In this document: positions 42,256 to 49,533 of the stretch, one piece after another
How positions within the stretch are numbered: position 1 is the first letter of the stretch
How the letters are laid out: each line of letters begins with the position of its first letter
NCBI RefSeq assembly: GCF_020616555.1
Contig: NZ_CP085173.1
Coordinates: 2,046,001-2,110,000 of the forward strand
Direction: 5' to 3'
DNA from: Streptomyces longhuiensis
GTDB lineage: Bacteria; Actinomycetota; Actinomycetes; Streptomycetales; Streptomycetaceae
Length of the DNA: 64,000 nt
Notes under the pieces: model-generated
Seen by the model: only the letters and a program-made list of their open reading frames with translations
What the model was told of the DNA's origin: nothing
Database searches by the model: none
Program-made: the position numbers and the translations under genes

Positions 42256-43422
42256 TTAGTTCGCGCTGCCGCGGCGGGACAACGTCTTGTCCGTCGACTC
42301 CGGGGCCGCCTCGCTCGAGGCGGCCTTGTCCGGGGCAGCCTCGCTCGAGGCGGCCTTGTCCGGGGCAGCCTCGCTCGAGGCGGCCTTGTCCGGGGCCGTC
42401 CTGTCCGCGGCAGTCCTGTCCGCGGCGGCCTCGACGGCGACGGCCTCGACGGCAACGGCCTCGACGGCAACGGCGACGATCTCGGGCTTCGCCGGAGCCG
42501 AGGACTGCGCGATGAACGCACCGACCAGGACGACCGCGCCGCCGACGATCTGCGGTGCCGAAAGGTGCTCGCCCAGGAGCACCCAGGCCAGCACGGTCGC
42601 GATGACCGCTTCCAGGCAGGCCACGACTCCGGCCACCTGAGGCGAGAGCCGGCGCACCGAGAGGACTCCGGTCACGTACGCGACGACCGTGGCGATCAGC
42701 ACGATCCAGCAGAGCAGCAGCCACGCGGGCACGGAGGTGCCGTTCATCGAGGCACTGCCGCCGAGCACGGACCAGTCCATGCCCCAGGGGCGCGCCACGA
42801 CCGTCAGGACGAGGGCGCCGACGAGCAGCCCGTACGCGATCACGCCGAGCGGGTCCGGCGCCCGGTCCCCCGCGTCGCTGCCCTGGTCGGACAGGACGAA
42901 GTAGCCGACCTGGCAGCAGGCGGCGGCGAGGGCGAGCAGCAGGCCGATCAGGTCGACGCTGAGGCCCGCCCACACCTCGACGACACAGGCGAGTCCGCCG
43001 ACGGCGAGGACCACGCCGAGCGCGGCGGCGCGCGTCACGGGCCTGCGCTGCACGAAACGCACCCAGCCGAGGACGAGCGCGGGGGCGAGATACTCGATGA
43101 GGAGCGCGACGCCGACGGGGATACGGGAGATCGCGGCGAAGTAGCAGGCCTGCACACCGGCGACGGCGAGCAGACCGAAACCGGCGAGCAGCGCGGGCCG
43201 CTGGACGACCAGGGAGCGGTGCCGCCAGGCGACGGGCAGCATGACGAGCGCGGCGCCGGCGACGCGCAGCCACACCACGTGGAGCGGGTCGAGACCCGTT
43301 TCGATCAGCGGCTTCGCCGCCACACCGGAACCGCCGAAGGCGAGTGCCGAGACAAGGGCGAGCCCCAGTCCGACACCTCGCCCGCGGTTCGCCTGAATCC
43401 CCTGAGACGCATGCACCGGCAC
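42256..43422 (-). CDS. EamA/DMT transporter with repetitive C-terminal tail
   Basis: 388 aa. Residues ~10-300 are an EamA transporter (GVGLGLALVSALAFGGSGVAAKPLIE, VVACLEAVIATVLAWVLLGEHL). After the last helix (VLVGAFIAQSS) a ~65-residue tail is built of nested repeats: VAVEA three times, AADRT twice, then PDKAASSEAA three times (DNA units 42308-42472). The tail is likely cytoplasmic and disordered. The transporter core seems normal. GTG at 43422 is chosen as the longest start without extending beyond the first helix context. Confidence 0.9.
   Translation of the reverse strand: MPVHASQGIQANRGRGVGLGLALVSALAFGGSGVAAKPLIETGLDPLHVVWLRVAGAALVMLPVAWRHRSLVVQRPALLAGFGLLAVAGVQACYFAAISRIPVGVALLIEYLAPALVLGWVRFVQRRPVTRAAALGVVLAVGGLACVVEVWAGLSVDLIGLLLALAAACCQVGYFVLSDQGSDAGDRAPDPLGVIAYGLLVGALVLTVVARPWGMDWSVLGGSASMNGTSVPAWLLLCWIVLIATVVAYVTGVLSVRRLSPQVAGVVACLEAVIATVLAWVLLGEHLSAPQIVGGAVVLVGAFIAQSSAPAKPEIVAVAVEAVAVEAVAVEAAADRTAADRTAPDKAASSEAAPDKAASSEAAPDKAASSEAAPESTDKTLSRRGSAN
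42308..42472. repeat. Nested in-frame tandem repeats in the EamA tail
   Basis: Three 30-bp units starting GCCTCGCTCGAGGCGGCC (42308, 42338, 42368), two 15-bp units GTCCTGTCCGCGGCA (42398, 42413) and three 15-bp units GCCTCGACGGCAACG (42428, 42443, 42458). All lengths are multiples of 3, so each change in copy number keeps the transporter frame. The units are nearly identical, implying recent expansion. Confidence 0.95.
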
Positions 43423-43599
43423 ATCATGACAGCCGACGTCATGACCGTCACCCCCGATGACCCCTGTCTCACGTGCCGGACGCGCCGCGCACGACGAACG
43501 GGGGCACGGCCATACGAGCCGCACCCCCGAACAGAACCCAGCCCCAACACAAAGCCAGGCCTCAGCGCAGTGCCAGGCCTCAGCCAGGAAGCACTCGCC

Positions 43600-44112
43600 T
43601 CAGCACCCGGCCTCGACATGCCGCCGCAGGCTCTCCGCATCGACGCCGGCCCGCCCGAGCACCTCGACGGCGCGGCACTCCCGGTCCGCCGCGAGCGAGG
43701 TGAGCAGGTCGACGCCGCGCGCACGCGGGTCGCCGCGGCGCTCGGCACGGTCGTGCGCGGCTTCCATCGCGGCGGCCGCGGCGGGCGACCAGCCGAGCCC
43801 CGTCACGACGGGCACGGCTCCGGAGTCCTCGACCGTGCCCTGCCACTGAAGTCCGTAGCCGATGCTCCGCTGCACGAGGTAGCCGAGGAGGCGGGCGAGC
43901 TGCGGTCCGCCGCCGAAGGCCTCGCGCACCTGCGGGTCGGTCTCGAGGAGCGAGTGCAGGAGATGGGCGGTGTCGATCTGGCGGTCCCCGTCACGGACGG
44001 CTCTGCGGCGCGCGCCGGCCACCACCGAGGCGAGCTCGGGACTGAGCCTGGCGTCAACATCTGCACGGCTGTGGCCGCTTGCCGCGGCCTCGGACGGGGT
44101 AGGGCTTTGCAC
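43600..44112 (-). CDS. Clp N-domain-type protein
   Basis: 170 aa. Double Clp_N-like helical repeat: LSPELASVVAGARRRAVRDGDRQIDTAHLLHSLLETD and SPAAAAAMEAAHDRAERRGDPRARGVDLLTSLAADRECRAVEVLGRAGVDAESLRRHV. No AAA+ module follows, so it is a stand-alone Clp_N protein like those common in actinomycetes; likely a substrate adaptor or regulator of ClpC-type proteases. GTG at 44112. Function not established. Confidence 0.85.
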   Translation of the reverse strand: MQSPTPSEAAASGHSRADVDARLSPELASVVAGARRRAVRDGDRQIDTAHLLHSLLETDPQVREAFGGGPQLARLLGYLVQRSIGYGLQWQGTVEDSGAVPVVTGLGWSPAAAAAMEAAHDRAERRGDPRARGVDLLTSLAADRECRAVEVLGRAGVDAESLRRHVEAGC

Positions 44113-44311
44113 ATCTCCCACCTCATCAGCCCCTGTCCGGCCGGGCATCCCCGGCGGGAAGCATTTCCACGTCCGACACAAGGTGGGCACGCATGAGCGG
44201 GTTCTCCTCCTTACGGATGAGATCGCGCCTTTTTACCCCGAGGGGCGCGCGCCGCCTTGCATCGAGCCCCTCACGCAACCGCAGACGTACCGGAACTCGT
44301 CCTTCACAAGC

Positions 44312-44500
44312 ATGAAGAGCAGGTGCTGGCTCGTGGCCCTGCCAGCGATCGACGGCAGACAGTACGTGTACCGGGTGTACGCACCCGACGACGCGCTGCT
44401 CGCCGACCTGTTCTGGGACGCCTGGCACTGCCACGACGAGGGGCCGTTCCCGCGCGCCTCGGACCTCTTCGACGCCGCGGTCATCGCGAAGCTCGGCTGA
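44312..44500 (+). CDS. Small protein of unknown function (62 aa)
   Basis: Starts MKSRCWLVALPAIDGRQYVYRV; aromatic-rich (Tyr, Trp, Phe) with two Cys and two His (AWHCHDE), GC3-biased from the ATG onward, while the open frame upstream of it is not. Ends FDAAVIAKLG. No signal peptide or motif known to me. Possibly a small zinc- or heme-binding protein, pure guess. Confidence 0.5.
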   Translation: MKSRCWLVALPAIDGRQYVYRVYAPDDALLADLFWDAWHCHDEGPFPRASDLFDAAVIAKLG

Positions 44501-44524
44501 CCACGGTTCCTCCCCCATCCGTTT

Positions 44525-44539
44525 CTGACACTTCATCAG
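44525..44539. promoter_or_regulatory. CTGAC-type palindrome, copy 2
   Basis: CTGACACTTCATCAG: 4-bp perfect outer arms CTGA/TCAG, same 15-bp length and CTGACA start as the element at 36425-36439. Lies 85 bases before the SRPBCC gene start, in a likely promoter gap. Confidence 0.4.
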
Positions 44540-44623
44540 TATTGAATGTTCGAGGCCCTGCGGCTACTTTCCGCGACACCACGGCTGCGCCCGCCGCAGC
44601 TCTCGTCGAGAAGGGGTGGTCGC

Positions 44624-45052
44624 ATGGCCGAAGTCAGCGCGGAAGCACGGATCGGGGCGCCCGCGGAGAAGGTCTGGGCCCAGCTCACCGACTTCACCGC
44701 GTACGGAGAGTGGAACGCCACCCACACGAGCTTCCCCAAAGGCGCCCCCACGGCGCTCGAAGTGGGCGGCACGTTCGAGGAGAACATGAAGCTCATGGGC
44801 TTCCCGGCGGAGGTGACCTGGACCGTCGAGGACCTGGAGACCACCCGCACCCTCGCGATCCGGGGCAAGGGCCCGATGGGTGTCAACGTCGGCACGCGCT
44901 ACACCCTGACCGCGGACGGCGACGGCACGACGGTCCGCATCGACGGCGAGTTCACCGGCGCCGCCGTGTCCCTGATGGCGGGCAAGCTCAAGGACTCGGC
45001 GACGGCCGCGCTCAACGAGTCGCTGCGCAAACTGGCCGGCCTCGTCGTCTGA
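44624..45052 (+). CDS. SRPBCC/polyketide-cyclase-type protein
   Basis: 142 aa. START/Bet v1-like fold: MAEVSAEARIGAPAEKVWAQLTDFTAYGEWN opening, then LKDSATAALNESLRKLAGLV, the long C-terminal helix. A hydrophobic-ligand-binding protein; ligand unknown. GAGAAGGGG ribosome site precedes the ATG at 44624. Codon bias fits a real gene only from here. Confidence 0.88.
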   Translation: MAEVSAEARIGAPAEKVWAQLTDFTAYGEWNATHTSFPKGAPTALEVGGTFEENMKLMGFPAEVTWTVEDLETTRTLAIRGKGPMGVNVGTRYTLTADGDGTTVRIDGEFTGAAVSLMAGKLKDSATAALNESLRKLAGLVV

Positions 45053-45075
45053 GCCGGACACACCGGCGAGCACGC

Positions 45076-45110
45076 GAAGGCGCCCCGCACACTCGGTGCG
45101 GGGCGCCTTC
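45076..45110. terminator. Strong bidirectional hairpin terminator
   Basis: GAAGGCGCCCCGCAC (45076-45090), loop ACTCG, GTGCGGGGCGCCTTC (45096-45110): a perfect 15-bp stem between the convergent SRPBCC and PadR genes. Confidence 0.9.
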
Positions 45111-45142
45111 CTCCGTCGGTACGGGGCATCGCCCCGAGGACG

Positions 45143-45760
45143 TCAGTCCTCGTCGGCGAGGATCAGGTACAGCTTCTTACGGGCGTCGTTGATGACGGTC
45201 AGCGCCTTCTCGCGCTGCTCCTTGCTGCCGGTCTTCCAGACCTGCCCGAACGCCTCCATCAGACCGAAGCCGGCCTGCCGGATCTCGTTCAGGGTGTCCC
45301 AGTCGACCCCGCGCCCAGCCTCTTCCCAGGGGGCGTCGGGTCCCTCGTCGGCCGCGGAACGGCCCGAGTCGGTGAGCGCGAACAGCTTCTTGCCGCCCTC
45401 GCTCTCGCTGGCGATCAGGCCCTCGTCCTCCAGCAGTTGAAGGGTCGGGTACACCGAACCCGGACTGGGCTTCCACGCCCCGCCACTGCGCTCGGCGATC
45501 TCCTGGATCATCTCGTAGCCGTGCATCGGACGGTCCTTCAGGAGGGCCAGGATCGACGCGCGCACATCGCCGCGCCGTGCCCTTCCGCGAGGTCCGCCCC
45601 GGCCGCCGCGCCCGCCGCCACCCCAGGGTCCCGGGCCGAAGCCCGGCCCGAAGGGGCCGAAGGCGGCGCGCCGCCCTTCGAAGCCGCCCCGACCGGGATG
45701 GCCGGGCCCGCACTGTCCATGTCCGTGTCCGTGCTCATGCTCGTAGCCATGGGAACGCAT
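45143..45760 (-). CDS. PadR-family regulator with His/Gly-rich N-terminus
   Basis: 205 aa. The PadR winged helix is at residues ~65-135 (RASILALLKDRPMHGYEMIQEIAERSGGAWKPSPGSVYPTLQLLEDEGLI), with the usual C-terminal helix. In front lies an unusual ~60-residue extension: HGYEHEHGHGHGQCGPGHPG followed by Gly/Arg/Pro-rich sequence, a possible metal-binding segment. ATG at 45760 chosen (GGA 9 bases upstream); longer starts at 45769 and 45778 add few residues. A perfect palindrome at 45803-45812 lies in its promoter. Confidence 0.9.
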   Translation of the reverse strand: MRSHGYEHEHGHGHGQCGPGHPGRGGFEGRRAAFGPFGPGFGPGPWGGGGRGGRGGPRGRARRGDVRASILALLKDRPMHGYEMIQEIAERSGGAWKPSPGSVYPTLQLLEDEGLIASESEGGKKLFALTDSGRSAADEGPDAPWEEAGRGVDWDTLNEIRQAGFGLMEAFGQVWKTGSKEQREKALTVINDARKKLYLILADED

Positions 45761-45802
45761 CGCAATCATTCCTTCCATCGTTGATCGGTCGCGATGCGTC
45801 AA

Positions 45803-45812
45803 CGATATATCG
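45803..45812. promoter_or_regulatory. Palindrome CGATATATCG in the PadR promoter
   Basis: Perfect 10-bp palindrome, AT-rich, extended to AACGATATATCGGAA. It covers the likely -10 box (TATATC on the minus strand) of the PadR gene, fitting autorepression, and lies ~90 bases before the divergent PhzF gene. Confidence 0.55.
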
Positions 45813-45862
45813 GAACTGTTCGGCTGACAACCCTCGGCCGGTCCAGCTGTTCCGAATTGGCC

Positions 45863-45893
45863 TTGGCCTGCGCTTTCGCCGTCCCCGTAGCGT
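45863..45893 (+). promoter_or_regulatory. Promoter of the PhzF gene, leaderless
   Basis: TTGGCC (45863-45868), 19-base spacer, TAGCGT (45888-45893); ATG at 45901 is 7 bases on with no ribosome site. Confidence 0.55.
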
Positions 45894-45900
45894 CGACCCC

Positions 45901-46707
45901 ATGCGCATTCGAATCGTGGACGCCTTCACCGACCGCCCCTTCGCCGGCAATCCGGCCGGCGTACTGCTCCTCGACGCCTTCCCCGACGACGCCCGGCTCC
46001 AGGACATCGCCGCCGAGGTCAACCACGCCGAGACGGCCTTCGCCCACCCGCTGCCCTCCGGCGACGCCGACTGGGCGCTGCGCTGGTTCACCCCCGCCAC
46101 CGAGGTCGACATGTGCGGCCACGCCACCCTGGCCACCGCTCACGTGCTGCACAGCACCGGCGCCACCCAGGGCCCGGTCCGCTTCGCCACCCGCAGCGGC
46201 GTGCTCGTCGCGACCCCGCGCGAGGACGGCACGATCACGCTCGACTTCCCGACCGCGCCCCTGACCCGTATCGACAGCCCCGAAGGGGTCGCGGCAGCCC
46301 TGGGCGCCGAGCCGCTCTCGGTGCACGACACCGGCCGCCAGGTGGGCGACCTGCTCGTCGAGCTCGCGGACGAGAAGACCGTGCGCGCCCTCGCACCCGA
46401 CCTCAAGGCACTCGCCGCCCATTCGGAGCGCGGCGTGATCGCCACCGCCCGCGCGGCGGACCCCGACGGCGCCTACGACTTCGTCTCCCGCTGCTTCTTC
46501 CCGCGCGTCGGTATCGACGAGGACCCGGTCACCGGCAGCGCCCACACGGCCCTCGCGCCGTTCTGGTCCGCGCGCCTCGGCCGCGCCGAACTCACCGGCC
46601 TCCAGGCCTCCGCCCGTACCGGCTTCGTGCACACCGAACTGCGCGGCGCCCGCACCCTGCTCACCGGCCGCGCCGTCACGGTCATCGAGGGCGACCTGCT
46701 CACCTAG
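45901..46707 (+). CDS. PhzF-family isomerase
   Basis: 268 aa. PhzF/DapF-like fold: RIVDAFTDRPFAGNPAGVLLLD opening, catalytic Glu in NHAETAF (residue ~46), EVDMCGHATLATAHVL and the duplicated GIDEDPVTGSAHTALAPFW motif. Members isomerise or epimerise small substrates; no phenazine genes are nearby. Probably leaderless (see promoter). Ends at a strong terminator. Confidence 0.93.
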   Translation: MRIRIVDAFTDRPFAGNPAGVLLLDAFPDDARLQDIAAEVNHAETAFAHPLPSGDADWALRWFTPATEVDMCGHATLATAHVLHSTGATQGPVRFATRSGVLVATPREDGTITLDFPTAPLTRIDSPEGVAAALGAEPLSVHDTGRQVGDLLVELADEKTVRALAPDLKALAAHSERGVIATARAADPDGAYDFVSRCFFPRVGIDEDPVTGSAHTALAPFWSARLGRAELTGLQASARTGFVHTELRGARTLLTGRAVTVIEGDLLT

Positions 46708-46720
46708 GGCCTTCCACGCC

Positions 46721-46753
46721 GCAGGGGCGTACGAAAATCTCGTACGCCCCTGC
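46721..46753. terminator. Near-perfect bidirectional terminator
   Basis: GCAGGGGCGTACGA (46721-46734), loop AAATC, TCGTACGCCCCTGC (46740-46753): a 14-bp perfect stem shared by the convergent PhzF and CPBP genes. Confidence 0.92.
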
Positions 46754-46773
46754 ATCCGGCACCCGCCCCGGCC

Positions 46774-47574
46774 TCACGCCGTGGGCAGCCACCCCACCTT
46801 CCCCGCGAGCAGCGCGTATCCGACGAACGCACCGATGTCGAGCAGCGAGTGCGCCACCACCAGCGGCCCGACCCGCCCCCACCGCCGGTACAGATAAGCG
46901 AAGACCAGGCCCATCGCGAGGTTCCCGAAGAAGCCGCCGATGCCCTGGTAGAGGTGGTACGACCCGCGCAGCACCGAGCTGGCCACGATCGCCGTGCCGG
47001 GCGTCCAGCCCAACTGCCCCAGCCTGCGCAGCAGATAGCCGACGACGATCACTTCCTCGAGGACGGCGTTCTGGATCGCCGACATGATCAGGACCGGGAA
47101 CTTCCACCACACGTCGGGCAGCGCCTCCGGCACCACCGTGAGGTTGAAGCCGAGGCCACGGGCCGCCAGGTAGAAGGCGATGCCCGTGCTGCCGATGACC
47201 GCCGCGATCACCGCGCCGCGGGTCGTGTCGAAGAGCGGTCTCGTACGGTCGAAGCCGATCGTCCGCATCCCGACCCCCTCACGCAGCAGCAGGTGCGCGA
47301 TGAGCGCGACCGGGACGAGCGCGCTCGCGATCCCGAACAACTGCCACGCCAGATCAAGCCACGGCCGCCCGGGAGCCGCCGAGGCGTTCAGGGTCGCCGC
47401 CTGGTCCTTCAGGCCCCCCGGTTTGGTGACCGATCCAACAAAGCTGATCAGCGCGGACACTCCGCTCGCACCGAGCGAGAGTGCCAGGACGAGCAGTGTC
47501 TCGTTCCGAAGAATGTGTCGCGAGAGCCGCTCGTTGGGAAAGGAATCGGCCACCGCACCCGCCTCCGCCTGCAC
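46774..47574 (-). CDS. CPBP-family intramembrane protease-like protein
   Basis: 266 aa, about eight hydrophobic segments. CPBP/ABI motifs: NAVLEEVIVVGYLLRRL (motif 1, EExxxxG), SSVLRGSYHLYQGIGGFFGNLAMG (motif 2 with His) and PLVVAHSLLDIGAFVG (motif 3 with His). Possible type-II CAAX-like protease or bacteriocin-immunity-type protein. GTG at 47574 has GGAGG 5 bases upstream. Target unknown. Confidence 0.9.
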   Translation of the reverse strand: MQAEAGAVADSFPNERLSRHILRNETLLVLALSLGASGVSALISFVGSVTKPGGLKDQAATLNASAAPGRPWLDLAWQLFGIASALVPVALIAHLLLREGVGMRTIGFDRTRPLFDTTRGAVIAAVIGSTGIAFYLAARGLGFNLTVVPEALPDVWWKFPVLIMSAIQNAVLEEVIVVGYLLRRLGQLGWTPGTAIVASSVLRGSYHLYQGIGGFFGNLAMGLVFAYLYRRWGRVGPLVVAHSLLDIGAFVGYALLAGKVGWLPTA

Positions 47575-47738
47575 ACCTGCCTCCAGTTGAGTAATCCCGC
47601 CTCATCCCCCACCTAGCCCCGCTAGGGTCTCGAATACAGGTACGAAGATCGCGCGCGACAGGCCGGGGGGACGAAGGCCGTTCTTTGGTGTACCTCTCCC
47701 CTTGCGTCGGGCCGGGACCCGAGGAAGGGCACCACCGC

Positions 47739-49511
47739 ATGGGACGTCACAGCTTGCCCGACGAGCACGGGACGGACGCGGTCGCCCCCCGCTCCCGCAC
47801 ACGCGGCCGGACCGTCGCCATCGCCACGGCCCTCGTTCTCGTGGTCGCCGGTGGCACGGCTCTGGCGGCCAGGAGCGGCCTGCTCTCCTTCGGCGGGGCC
47901 TGCAACGGCAAGACGGTCCACCTCGACATCGCCGCCTCGCCCGACATCGCCCCCGCGCTGCGCGACGCCGCGGACCTCGCCCGCAAGAACCATCTGACCT
48001 CCGACGGACAGTGCCTCGACACCCGCGTGCAGGCGGGCGACTCGTACAAGATCGCCGATGCCGTGCGCAAGGGCCGGAAGGGCACCGGGGACTACGAGGC
48101 GTGGGTGCCGGATTCGAGTCTGTGGATCCAGCGCGCCGGCCTCGGCGGGAACGCCACTCGCGTCACGGCGATGGGCAACATAGCCTCCTCCCCCATCGGC
48201 ATCAGCATGGTGCCGTCGGCCGCGAAGAGCATGGGCTGGCCCGCGAAGAAGTACACCTGGGCGCAGTTGACCGGCGCGGCCATGGAGGGCGACAAGCTGC
48301 GGCTCGGGACCGCGGACCCCGCGCGCAGCGCGACCGGTCTCCTCGCCCTGACCCAGCTGGGCGCCTCCACCAAGAAGTCCGGGTCGCAGGGCGACACCCA
48401 GGCCGCCGCCATGGCCAAGGCGCTCTCGCAGCGCACCACCGACAGCGACGGCCAGCTGACCGACACCCTGGCGCGCGACTCCTCCGGCACCGAGCAGGGC
48501 AATCCGCGCCGCAATCAGGCGCTGATCCTCTCCGAGCAGTCCTCGTTCCGGTACAACGCGACCGCCGGCGACAAGGACGGGCTCGACCTCTTCTACCCGA
48601 AGGACGGCTCGCCGCAGCTGGACTACCCGTTCGCGCTGGTCGACGAGGGCGTCAAGTCGACGGACGAGCGACGGGCCGCGATCCGCTTCATGACCCTGCT
48701 CGGCGAGGACGCCGGCCTCGGGATCCTGGACAAGCACGGCTTCAGGACGGACGACGAGGAGCCCTCGGACGCCCTGATCGCCGGGGCCGGCGGCCGCAGC
48801 CCGCAGCCGTACGCGGCCTCGGACTCCGAGCCGCCGACGGACAAGGAACTCCAGGAGACCCTCGGCATGTGGACGATCACGGTGCAGAGCGCCCGGATCA
48901 CCGTCGTCGTGGACGCCTCCGCCTCCATGGCGAACTATGTGCCGGGCCGCAACCAGTCCCGCATGGAGGTCACGAAGGCCTCGATGCTCCAGGCGCTCGC
49001 CACGTTCACGCCCGAGGACGAGATCGGCCTGTGGGAGTTCGCCACACTCCTCGACGGAACCCGCGACTACCGCAAGCTCGTGCCCACCGAGCGCCTCGGC
49101 GACCGCGAGGGCGGCGGCACCCAGCGCGACAGGCTGTCCGAGGCCTTCAGCGGCCTGCAGCCCGTGCCGGGCGGCGCCACGGGTCTTTACGACACCACGC
49201 TCGCGGCCTACGAGGAGGCCACGTCCTCCTACCGGAACGGCAAGTTCAACGCCCTCGTGGTCGTGACCGACGGCGCGAACCAGGACCCCGGATCCATCTC
49301 GCGCAGCAGCCTCGTCTCGCGGCTCCAGAGCCTCGCCGACCCGAAGCACCCGGTGCCGCTCATCGCCATCGCGGTCGGCCCGGACGCGGACAAGGACGAG
49401 GTCGAGCAGATCGCCGGGGCCACCGGCGGCTCGGGGCACCAGGTCAGCGACCCGGCCGAGATCCACGCGGTGATCCTCAAGGCGATCGTGGAGGCGGGCG
49501 CCAAGGGCTGA
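47739..49511 (+). CDS. Solute-binding-like plus vWA domain protein
   Basis: 590 aa. A membrane anchor near residues 26-45 (TVAIATALVLVVAGGTALAA). Next is a ~300-residue domain resembling an extracellular solute-binding protein (SPDIAPALRDAADLARKNH, VPSAAKSMGWPAKKYTWAQL), then a vWA domain with an intact MIDAS (VVVDASASMANYVPG, then GATGLYDTTLAAYEE, VVVTDGAN). Bacterial surface protein, ligand or partner unknown. Such fusions recur in Streptomyces. The long open frame on the opposite strand (47622-49466) is a shadow of its high GC3. Confidence 0.9.
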   Translation: MGRHSLPDEHGTDAVAPRSRTRGRTVAIATALVLVVAGGTALAARSGLLSFGGACNGKTVHLDIAASPDIAPALRDAADLARKNHLTSDGQCLDTRVQAGDSYKIADAVRKGRKGTGDYEAWVPDSSLWIQRAGLGGNATRVTAMGNIASSPIGISMVPSAAKSMGWPAKKYTWAQLTGAAMEGDKLRLGTADPARSATGLLALTQLGASTKKSGSQGDTQAAAMAKALSQRTTDSDGQLTDTLARDSSGTEQGNPRRNQALILSEQSSFRYNATAGDKDGLDLFYPKDGSPQLDYPFALVDEGVKSTDERRAAIRFMTLLGEDAGLGILDKHGFRTDDEEPSDALIAGAGGRSPQPYAASDSEPPTDKELQETLGMWTITVQSARITVVVDASASMANYVPGRNQSRMEVTKASMLQALATFTPEDEIGLWEFATLLDGTRDYRKLVPTERLGDREGGGTQRDRLSEAFSGLQPVPGGATGLYDTTLAAYEEATSSYRNGKFNALVVVTDGANQDPGSISRSSLVSRLQSLADPKHPVPLIAIAVGPDADKDEVEQIAGATGGSGHQVSDPAEIHAVILKAIVEAGAKG

Positions 49512-49533
49512 CCAGCCAGAACCGCCTTGCCGC

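Noticed and set aside
47622..49466. 614-codon open frame on the minus strand
   Set aside because: Exact antisense shadow of the solute-binding/vWA gene; long antisense frames are normal in high-GC DNA and this one has no start context or motif.
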